Below are positions 35,601-47,600 of a stretch of DNA of 64,000 nt, piece after piece. This DNA comes from Monodelphis domestica. Taxonomy: Eukaryota > Chordata > Mammalia > Didelphimorphia > Didelphidae. The stretch spans positions 17,938,255-18,002,254 of the forward strand of contig NC_077232.1 of the NCBI RefSeq assembly GCF_027887165.1, written 5' to 3'. Every line of letters starts with the position of its first letter. The stretch's first letter is position 1. The notes beneath the pieces are model-generated. The model was not told the DNA's origin and searched no databases. It was given only the letters and a program-made list of their open reading frames with translations. The translations under genes were made by a program, and so were the position numbers.

Positions 35601-38600
35601 AGCAAAATCAAGCTTAAAATATGGCTCACTCTGCACCATGTGTACATCACCTCAGCCCAAGGAAATGCAGCCCATAATCTTCTCTGGTGCTTTAGAATCA
35701 TGGCCACTCGTTGCACTTATGAGCTTTGAAGTCTTTTGGTTTTCCTTTATGCTGTTGTTGCTATTTTCTAGGTTATACTCACTTCACTCTACAAGATTGC
35801 ACACGTCTTCCAAAATTTCTCTGAATTTCATTATTTCTTGAGGGTATAATATTTTATCACATTCACAGACCTTTAGCTATAACCCCAATTGATGAGAACA
35901 ACCTTAGTTTCCAGTTCTTGTCATTAATCACTATGAAGAGCTATGTTTATTTTTGTATACGCGAATCCTTTTCCTCTTTAGGCTATAAGCTTCCTAGTGT
36001 TATCACTACTAGAACCAAAGGGTTTGCATAATTGAATGATTTTTCTGGATTAAGAATGATTTTGTACAATTCATTGACACTGGATCTCTTACTGTTGTTT
36101 GCACAAAAACTTCCATCTCTTAATTCCGTGCATTTTTATAGGCTATTTCCCATGCTTGAAACCTTCCTCCTGGTTGCCTTCAAGTCTGCTTCCACAAATT
36201 TTCTCCTCTCCTTAAACCTCTCATGCCTACCTCTATTTCCACCCTCTCAGCTGAGAAGTTTACCTGATATTTAACTGAAACAATAACAAACTGAAACCAT
36301 GGCCACAAGCTCCCAGTTCCCTCCTCTTCCTCAACATATCATTCAGATGTTGTCTTCCACTATCTCCTACACCCCTTTCTCCCATGAAGAAGTGGTCCTT
36401 CTTTACCTTGCTAAGGCAAACTCTCTCCTGTACAAATCTCATTCCACTCCATCTCCTCCAGCATATTGCCCCCTTTATCATCTCCACTGTCTCACTGATC
36501 CTCAATCACTCCTCAATTACTGGCTGCTTCCCCACAAAAATGCCCATGTCTCTCTCCTTCATTCTCAAAAAACCCTCATTTGATCTTTCTGTTCCACTAT
36601 CATCCTCTTTTTCACCTCTCCTTTCGTGACTAAACTCCTAGAGAAGGCCATCCATTCTCCCAGCCTCAAATCTCTACAACTCACTGTCTGACCTTAACAT
36701 GCAACCAAAATTGCTCACTTCAGTTACCAAGGGTTTTTAAATCCAAAGGCGTTGGCGCAATCCTCATCCTTCTTGACTTCTTTGTAGCCTTTAACACATT
36801 CAATCACTCTCTTCTCCTTGAAGCTTTTCCCCCTAGGTTTCTTGACAAGGCTTTGCTGGTTCTTTTACCTATCTGACCATTTCTTTTCAATCTGTTTTGC
36901 CTGATCATGCCCCAGGTCATGCCACTTAACTGTGTATGGGTCTCAGGGCTCTGCCTTGGGTCTTCTCTTATACTACTTTATACAATCTTCATGGATTCAA
37001 TGATCATCTCTTTGTTGATATTTCTCAAATCGACTTACTCATCCCTAACCTAAGTATTATCCTCTATTTCTCACTCTGTCTCACCCCATATCCCACTAGT
37101 TATCAGGGCCTTTCAATTTTACCACTCTAACTTTCCAATATGCTTCCCCACCCCCACCACCACTATGGGGCAAATTCTCAATCCCTTTACACCAGGACCA
37201 ATGCAATAACATTGCTATTGGGCGTCTCCCCATTCTAGTTCATCCTTTATTCAGTTGCCAAAGTGGAAATTGTTCCTAAACTCCTTACCACTTCCAGGAT
37301 CCAATACAAAATCTTGTTTGGTGTTCAGTCTTTCAGTACCCAGGCGCCATCCCTTCCCCAGTCTTCTTACATCTCAGGTGCCATCTCCATCTTATACAAA
37401 TACAGCCTCTGATCTAGCAACAATGGCTTCTTTGCAATGTTTATTTGTTGGCTCTGGATACCTTCTCTGGCTGTTCTTTGTGCCTGGAAGGTTTCCCTCC
37501 TCATCTCTGCCTCCTAGCTTCCCCGACTTCCTTAAAATTACAGCTAAAATTCTGCTGAATATAGGAAGTCTTTCACTCTTAATTAAGGTGTCTTCCTTCT
37601 TTTGATTATTTCCCATTTTATCTTGCAGATAGCCATTTGTTATTTCTCCTATTAGACTTGACTGCCTTTTGTCCTTTGTATAGTCAGCATTTAGCACAGT
37701 GCTTACTAATTTGGGAGAAAAAACTCCCACCTTCTGCAAGAAACCTTTCTTGTTTTTTCTTAATCTTAGTGCCTTCTTTCTCAAACTACCTTCATTTTAT
37801 CCTGATAGTATTTGTATGTATGTGTCTATACACAGAAATTTTGCATGTTTTCTCCCCCCACATCAGCTTTTGAATTCCTTGAAGTCAGCAACTGTTTTTT
37901 TTTGCCTTCCTTCTATTCCCTGCACTTATAATGCCTAGTCCATAGATGTTTAGTAAATATTTGCCAACTTGATTTTATTTATGTGGTTCTAAATTGTACC
38001 AACAATGGATCCGCACCCCTATTTTCCAGTATTGTGGCTGCTATTGTGACCGTAGAGATTCTTTTTCAAACCAGCTATGTTCCAAACATTTCCTCTTCCA
38101 TCTTGTAATTGTTTTAAAATATATTTTAAAAATATTTTATTGTTTGATTTTAAATGTATCCCTAATGCATGGTTCTTTTTTAGAATCTTTTTTTTTTAAT
38201 TGAGAAACTACGGGCCATCTCAGTTATAAGTTTCCATTTTCTTCCCTATTTCACAGAATACTTCTTTTCCTTCTTTGCATGCCCAGGTATTTCAACCTTA
38301 ATTTGATGCTGCCATCATCCTGCATCTTCCCTGGCTATACTTGTAAAAAGAAACCACCCCTGTCACCTACTATTTTCCTCAACTCCCACTTATTCCTTAA
38401 TCCTGTACACCTGAATTCTAACTAAATCACCTAGATGAAAATTTTGATCATAGCTGCTAAATGTGATGGTCTTTCTCCCCTCTTAATTCTATATTGTTTG
38501 ATAATGCTGACTGAAAGGGCATGACCCTGATATCCTCCTTCTGCCCCTGAATATTCTCCTCTTAAGTTTTCATGCTATTGCTTCTTCTTGGTTCTCCCAC

Positions 38601-41600
38601 CTGTCTGACCATTCCATTTCTTCTCAATGTCATTTACTGAATCCAATCATGATTTATTGGCTGGGATATTCTAAGTATATCCTGAGCATTCTCTTTTTTC
38701 TCCATAATCTCTACACTTGAAGTCATCAAGTCTTATGACTTCAGTTGTTTCCAAAATGTATATACAAATATGAATGAATATGCAAATCAATCCTGGATGT
38801 ACAGTCAGTACTTCAAAAGCTGTCTAAAACAGAAATCTTCTTCCCTCCAATTTACCTTTCTAATGTCTGTTAAGGGAACAATAATCTTTCCCATCATTTA
38901 CAGTGACAACTTTAACACCTCCCCCCATATCCTCATATCTAATAATGTCCCACCTTGTCAAACCTACCTCTAACAATCTCCTGAATCCATCTCTTCCCCC
39001 CCCCCCCCCACTTACTCATATTCTCATGGCTACTACCAAAAATGAATAGAGCATTACTTCTTGCTTAAACTCTCACAGGAGCTTATTTGGTCTCCATTTC
39101 TGTTCTGGCCTTTCTCCAGTATCCCCCCCCACCCCCAATTCCTAAATCATAGGTCTAATCTTGTTAATCTTCTGCTCACAGGCTTCAGTGGCTCCTTAAT
39201 GTCTGTGATTTGGGCACTTACATTCTGGTTTCCATCTACCTTTACAGAATTATCTTTGCACATAGCATGCTTGGAATGTCTACCTTTTCTTACCAGTACT
39301 CTCAGGATCCTTAATTTCCTTTAAGGCTTAGCTCAGCCAATCAAATTCCAAGTTGATCCGAGTAATCTTTAATGTTTTCTCTCTCCCCTCAAATAATCCT
39401 GTATGTATCCCCATTCATATAAAATCCCTTACTAAAATGTAAGCTTCTTGATGGCAGAGAATAGTCTTTTTTTATATCTCCACTGCCTAACACCAAGCCC
39501 TGGATAAGGAGAAACTCAGTATTTGTTGCATCAAATCTTATACCTCAGAGATAGATGATACCTTGGACATTTGTCTTGAAGCAAGTCAGGGATTCTGACA
39601 ATGAGATCTCTGTAGGCCAGAAAAGTTAAAAGACTTGTCCAAAGCTATAATGCCGAGAAAAAAAAAAGAAACTAGAACCCAAACTACCATCAAACAGCAA
39701 GGCACTGGTTCTAAATCTGATCCAGCCAAGTCCCTACAGTCATTATTCATTGAGAAATCCTGCCAAATCCCTCTGTAGGGTTTATAACTCTTCCTTGTGA
39801 GGAGACATAGCTCCTAAAGACAGAGGAAACCCTATTGTTGGCCCTGCCAAATGGTTTTACTGCTGGAAATGACATGATGGGAAATGCACAAGTATCTGCT
39901 TTACCACTGAATCCTAAAGTCTACTGCGCCCTTTCCCAGCTGACTTACAGCTGAAACCTCCAGCAAGGGTAATTTCCCCCAAAGCTTATTAGCACAGTAT
40001 CATGTAGAGGAAGCATTTATTAAATGCCTTTTTCATCACTCAAGCAGAATGGAGAATGGCATTGGGAAACTTATTTACCAGGCTAAGGTTTATGATTAGC
40101 AAGTTCTGGTCCCAAACCAGCTAATAACTAATATTGGCTTCAGACAAATCACCTGACTTGTGGGTACTTCTGTTTCTTCATTTGTAAGAGAAGTTCAGAT
40201 CATAGTGTCTAGATTATTTCCTGGATCACTTTAAGGTCTAGAGTTCTATGATGTTATAAAACAATATTTCTTTACAAGCTAATTTAAGTCATTAAATGTG
40301 CAAGAGAACACCAATTTTCTAATTCAGTACTTGGCTCAATTTCATCCATGGCAGAATCACATGTACTTATTGAAGTGAAAATAAAACTTTTAATGTCTTC
40401 TGCAACAATATTCTCATTTCAAAGCTAGAAATTTTATTGAACAAGTAGTAGTTTTTCCCATCTGAAAATAATGACAAGACTTCAATGATGCAGCATTCTT
40501 TCTAAGATTTAAATATATTGATAATGCTTACTCATTTTGAAATCAGACTTTCATCAAAACCAACTCCATTTTACAGAGAAAAATCAAGGTCTTAAAGAAA
40601 AAAAAAATGCAACGTGTCCAAAGTCACAATGTTATTACCCATTAAAGTATGTTTCCCTATCTTAACTGAAAAGTGAGAAGGCAATTTCTATTTTTCTCTT
40701 AAAAACAAAATGAAAAATATTTTTTTTCAACTAATATGGTCCTTAGATGATTGCTCTGTGGTTCTGGAGCCCTTGCTATAATATAAGATTTAGCATTCCC
40801 CTTGGTCTTACTCCCAAAGCAGTATTGCCATCATGTGGACATTTCAGAAGTTTCAAGAGTCAGTGGAGTGAACTACTTTAAAATGCATTAAAAAGATTAA
40901 ACTATATTCCTCTCTTAGGAAGAAATCAAGATACTGAAAAATCTATAGAATAAGTCAACTCCCACTGCTCTTGGTATGTACCTCTATTTATAATACCTAA
41001 CCTATTTTATTTTCTTTGGGAATAGATTGCATGTAGGTTTGTCTCCTCAACTATCTGCACCCTCCCTGAAAGAACAGGTTGCATTCATATCTTTGGGTTT
41101 CTGCTAAACAAAGTATATAAGCTCTTGCTTGCCCACACCCTGATATTGCTTGAAATGAACTGCAACAAGGCTGATCATCAAATAGTTGAAATGAATCAAT
41201 AATCCCTTTTAATTTTGAAGCTACAAAAACTCCTAATGTCAATTAGTTTGCATATATTTTAAAACCAAACTAAAATATTGCTTTAAAATAAAATTTTGCT
41301 AAAATATTAACTAAAATAACCTCTATTTTTAAAGTCTTGCCATGCTCTTCCTTAGTATATACAACGAATCTCCCTAAACATTTAATTTCTTTATTTAAAT
41401 TCAACAAGTTTGCATATAATAACTGCTCCCACTTCCAACCTCCTCCTGTGTTTTTCTGCTAAATCCCTTTTCACTGTCTTTTCATTTCATTAGACTCTGC
41501 CAGGGCAGCCCAGTACAGGTTTTAGCAGATGAGAAGAGCACTGGATCCACAAATCCAAGGCTCAACCCCACCTGCTTCTGACCATTTGAGAAGCTTTAGC

Positions 41601-44600
41601 CAAGTGATTTTGTCTTTAGGAATCAAGTTTGTCATTTGAAGAAGCAGACAAGTATTAAGATCTTTTCCTGCTCTGCATCTATAATCATAGGGCTCATAGG
41701 AAAAATCTCCAACATGAGCCTAATCATGAATGAGAAAGTTTGTTTTTTAAGAAATAACCAGGGACAGGTGGGTGGCTCAGTGTATTGAGAGCCAAGCCTA
41801 GAGACTGGAAGTCCTAGGTTCAAATCTGGCCCCCAGATACTACCTAGCTGTGTGATCCTGGGTAAGGCACTTGATCCCCACTGCCTAGCCCTTACTACTC
41901 TTCTGCCTTGGAACCAGTACAGAGTATTGATTTTAAGATGGAAGGTAAGGGTTTTAGGGGAAAAAAAAAAGAAATAACCAAACTAAATGGGGAAGGTTTT
42001 GGCCATAGAAGGCTCTAATATATTTAAGTTCTAAAAGGATTGTAATGTGGAAGGAACATGGAATAGCAGGACAAGTGCTGGATTTGGAGGTCAAGGTTAT
42101 AGTCTTAGACCCTGGCTCTGCCACTCTTTCCTTGAAGAGCCTGAGCAAGCCTTTTTTATTTCTTTGGACTTAGTTTCTTCATTTGTAAAACAAAGGGTTG
42201 GCCCTTTCAAACTCTAAAATCCAGGACTATGATACTATCTTATTATTTATCTTCCCTATCGTATGTTTTAGAAAATAAATCCACTTTTTTCTTTTAAAAT
42301 TCTTTAGCCTTTTCCTTTACTTTCTGACTATTTTACTCTGCATTAAGAAATTTTAAAAAAGATACACGACAGACTGACTGATAGATGATCACATCTTCCT
42401 AAATAGCTAAAGATTAACACCACCTTGAAAATGGTTCCTTGGAACACTGACCAAAAGTTGTATTTGTGGTAAACCTTTTAAAAAAAGTTTCACATAACCA
42501 GCATTCTGTCCATCAACTACAGCATCTTAATGCTCATTTTACAAAAAGCATTAAAAGCAGAAAAAAATTACATAAAATAATCTAAAACTTTTTTTTTGGG
42601 GGGGGGGAAGAAGGAGGGCTGCTGATGACTCTAGATACTAAATACAAACTTATAACTTACAGAACAAATGCCATCAAAAATAAACAAAAATAGCCCCATT
42701 TTCACCTTGAATCAGAAAATGCTACAGCTATTTTATATTCCTTATTAATTATCAGCATCAAAGGAACCAGTCATTTTCTATCAAAGGAACCAGTCATTTT
42801 CACAATACTAAAAACAGAGGCATTTGGTCCACATGCCAAGAACAGGACAGAATGATTCAAAATCATTGGCAACAACCACTCTAAGATGGAACCTAAAAAG
42901 CCTAATATAATTCTTTCTTATTTGTCTTCAACTTTAAACAGGTGCCCTGCCCCAATAATTAACGTGGAAATAACTCTCCTCCAATCTTTCTGACTTCATA
43001 TTGTAGGTATATCCAAGGGCCTGTGCTTGCCCATCTTTCTCTCTTATTATTCTACCAGGTGGAAATCTTCCCTCATTCCCAGAGCTTTAACCCTCAACTG
43101 TTGGCTTTAGCATTTCTATTTCTAGTTCTAACTCCTACTGGTGACAGGATCTAACTCCAATTTACCCCTTTCCCCCTAGAGGTGTTTCTTCTCCTGATTT
43201 CACAAATCCAGTTCATTTGCCTAGGTCTCCCATGTTTATAATCTTGGGGTTAACTTTCATGCTTTGTTCTCCATCTAGGATCTAGGACTGATCTATTCCA
43301 ACTTTATTTTATTTTTTAAACCCTCAACTTCCATCTTAGAATCAATTGTTTTATTGGTTCCAAGGCAGAAGAGTGTTAAGAGCTAAGCAATAGGGGTTAA
43401 GTGAATCATACAGGTCACACAGCTAGGGAGTGTCTTAGGCTGGTTTTGAACCCAGGATCTTGTCTCTAGGCCTGGTTTTTAATCCACTGAGCCACTTAAC
43501 TGCCCTCTCTATGCCACCTTTAAAATACCTCCTTCCTGCCCCTTTACTCCTACTGCTACCACTCTAACACAGATCCCAGCTTGATGTACTCCTTTATCCA
43601 AGACAGCCAGGATAATTTTTCTTATGCATAAACTTGGTCACAGCACAACTCTACTCAAAAAATCTTCAAGAGCTTTCTCCTAAATACTGAGCCCAATTCA
43701 AACAACTAAAAACCTTGCCAACTGAAGTCTATATACAATTTTATTTGGTAACTCTGATGCACTCATGAAATACTATGTATTAAAGGCAGGAACCGTCTCC
43801 TATGTTCTTACTCTATCAGAAGGCCTTGTCCAGAGCCTCAGTCTAGTCCCTACCCTTTATTAAGCACCTGTTCTATGCCAGACACAGTGTCAAGCACTAG
43901 AGATACAAAACACGGAAAAGGCAGGCCCCCTCAAGGAACTTACAACTTAGGGAGAGACAACTTGTAAACAAATATATACAAAGCAAGGTATAGACAGGAT
44001 GAATAGGAAATAATTAGGAGAAGGCAGACAGTGGAATTAAGACAAGTTAGGGGAAGCTTGGAAGTTTTCCATAGTGGATTTTAGTTGGGACTTAAGGGAA
44101 ACTAGAAAGGTTGGTTGTTAAGAGCAGAGGAGGGAAAGCATCCTAGGTGTGTGGGACAGTCAAGAGAGAGCCCAGAGCCAAGATTCAGGAGGCAGAAAGC
44201 TTGGCTTTAAATGGTACCTTCACAAAGTCTTCCCTGATTCCTTGCCCTCCCCCTTTCCATGGATCTCTGTACCACTTACTGAGCTTCTGCATTGAGGTTC
44301 TTGGTGTGCCCACCTTATCTCCTCTTTGATACATAATGTGTAACATTAATCCCTGATATCCTAGGACTTTTCTATTTTAAAATGCTTCAATTAATAATAA
44401 TTTAAAAATATTCTCTAATATAGAAAGACACTGAAACAGGTCTGTATCAAAAGGAGAAATTTCTTGGATATATTTGTTATTTATGCAAAGAAATCACCAG
44501 GTAGAATTTTATATTACATGAAAGTTTACTGGCTCAACTAAGGGGGAAAAAATTAATTTGACATCCTTCTACTAAACTCCTCTAGGGAATTAATCATTTA

Positions 44601-47600
44601 GGAAAGGTAAAATGAGAAAAGCATTGCCATTGTGAATCTTAAAAACTACTCAGACCTGTACCTTAGAAGATTTGGTTTAGCTATTCCCTTATTGTAACAA
44701 TGGAGATACTTGGTCTAACCAAAATCAGGAATGTATTGGGAACTTTTAAAACTCATACCTTATAGTAAAGCTAGAACATTAAGATAGGTCTATTTTTAGA
44801 TCTAATACAAAAAGGTGTTAAGTACCTGCAAAGGTTAAATTAATCACAAAAAGGTCAAGTAACTTACAAAAGGCAAGCTTAACAAAGAGGTGTGAAGTAC
44901 TCAGAAGACATAATCTAACCAGAGAAGGTGAGAACTAAGAATTGGCAGTCCTGGGGAAAAGCATCTACTGTGATTGGTAGATGTGAAAATTTAGGGGTGG
45001 TGACATAAGAGAAAATTTCTTTAAAAGGAAAGGGGTAAAAAGTCAGTGAGAGCAATTAAGTTGAGTGGAGGACTGGAACCCAGCTTGTAAATGGTCTCCT
45101 GGTGAGTAATAAGACTGACTCCTGACTTCTCTTTCCCCAACGCTCAGGGAGGCAACTTTGGCCAAGGCCTTTACCTATTGCTGAGCCAGAGCACTTTAGA
45201 CTACTTCATTCTCATTCTCACTCTCTCTCTTAATTCCTTCATTTATATTAATTAAAATCTCCATAAATCCCCAGCTGACTTGGGTATTTTTCATATTTGG
45301 GAATTTCCCATGGCAACCACTTATTTAGATTTTAAGTCAAAAATCTAAAAATTATCCTTACACCATATACTTTTATCTTTCAGTTATTTGTGCCAATGCT
45401 TTGCTGCTGTTACTATGCTCCTCCTAAATGTTATTTACAAAATATACCTTAAATTATTCCTATTAGGCCCTCTACAGTTAAGGACTGAAAATTTCAGAAA
45501 AGGAACCTTTGTCCACCACTGAAGATGTCTCCAAAGGTTGGCACCTTATCTTCAATTTATAATCTTACTGAATTAGAGTTTAAATGACTTGCAGAGATAG
45601 GACTTGAATGCAGTCATCCTGGCTCTCAGGTCAGGTCTTTCTCCACTAAGTTATGCTCCTCTGAAGTTTTCATAACCCAGCATCCTTTACTTAGTATCCA
45701 TATTTTCCATACAGAAGATAGGGAAGTGTTATTTGAGTTCTCATCGGCAGGGCCAACAGAATGAAAATTCTAGCAAGACTCTTAGGGAAACTAGAGAAAG
45801 GCAATGATTTTTATCAAAGTAGATGAGTTATTATATAGCTTATGAAAGCCTTGTTTGGGGAAGACTCTGGTGTTCAAACCTCCTGACATGGAAATTGGAT
45901 AGATATATAGTCAGATATATCTCTATGTCAATTGAGATATCTACATTCTCTATGAAACACTCAAAAGAGGGGGGAATACATTATCTACGCTCTAGTGTTT
46001 CTCACATTGTCTGCAACAGACTGAATAAAATGCAAACCAGGATTGTAGGAGTATATATTTAAAAACATATGAGTCCAGAAGATGCATAATGAGGAAATCA
46101 TGTGTTTGAAGAAGAGATGGTACTATGGAGAAAGATCCCACAGAGATATGGCTAGGAGCACCATAACATGAAGTTTAAGGGTGACCAAAGTAGTAGAAGA
46201 TCCTCAAGAAAATGACATCAGTGTGTATTTATGGCTTTATTTGGGGGTATTAGTTTTGCATAAGTGTGCTCTTATAACAACGACCAATATGGAAATGTTG
46301 TGCATGATAATAAAATTTAAAAAAATATTGAGGGCTTTGGTTTAGCAGGATAAGATAAAAGATGTTTGAGAATTAAAGTGTCAAAGAAGGGAAACTGTAA
46401 ATCTTTAGTAGAAGTAAGTGTTCAGTTTAAACTTAAATAGAATAATGGTGAGGGAAGAGAGACCAAGGAGATTACTTCTGCACATTCTAATGAATGGCTG
46501 TGGAGCTACAAAAAGGCCAGGTGGGATACCAGGAAGAGAAGCTGCAAACATTTCTCAGGTTTTTGCTTATAAAGACGGAGGAGTCAGATGTCAGGGAAAG
46601 AGAGAAGGGGAATGAAGAAGGGCAATGCTTTCCTCACATTTACTTTAGAACACAACTGACCTGGGGTGGGAGTTGAACTGCTCATTTATAGTAGCTGAAA
46701 TCATAGTAGCAAAAGATTTCCCCGAAGTTCCAGAGGTAGAGAAGTTTGGGGGTGGGGGAGTACAGCAGGAATAGAGTTTGTGAGAAGCTGAATCTGAGAA
46801 CTATTCTGGCCTCACTCTATCTGGTAATGGGACTCGAGAGTTATTTCTTTTATTGGCAATGGACCTTAAAGAAATAAGGTAATGACAAAAGACAAGATTT
46901 CCTTGCCACACACTCATTTTGCTATTTTATGTGTCTACATTTTTGATGCTTTAAACCCTCAAAATACATGAAAGTATAATTTAAAAGAAATCATAAATTT
47001 TACTTAATCTGAGTATTAAAGTTTACTATAACTTTAAGAAGCTAAGCAATCAATCCTCACCCTACAATCTAGTTTTCCTTAACTATATTCCTAAAAACTA
47101 TGCCATAAAGCATATTCTTCCTCCATTAGGCAACTTTTAAGCACACCAAAGAGGTATATATATTATACATAACCTCCCATTCTCGAATCCCCAAAAAACT
47201 AAGAACAGAAAGATTAAATATATGTAGGCAGCAGGACTGGATATCCTTGGGATCTGAGCCCTGGACCAGGGAGGAACATACCAAAGATGGAACTTCAAAA
47301 CGATTATTTGGGTTTAAAAATTGGCATCGAAAGACTTGAACTGGCAATTAGGCAGGATCAGAAAATGGTATAAGCTCTGAAACAGCTATAGTTCCATGCT
47401 ACATTATTGTCAAGATAACCAACATATCAATTATAAGACTAATAATTCTTCAAACAGGTCATAAAAGGAAAGTGGCACACAAGAGATTATTAGTTTTCCA
47501 AATTTGTCGAGTACCCATAGCCAGCACAGTACAAAGGATATTTTTCAACTAATAAGCAAAGGCTTCTTCAAATGGAAAATGAACTATTATTACACGATTT

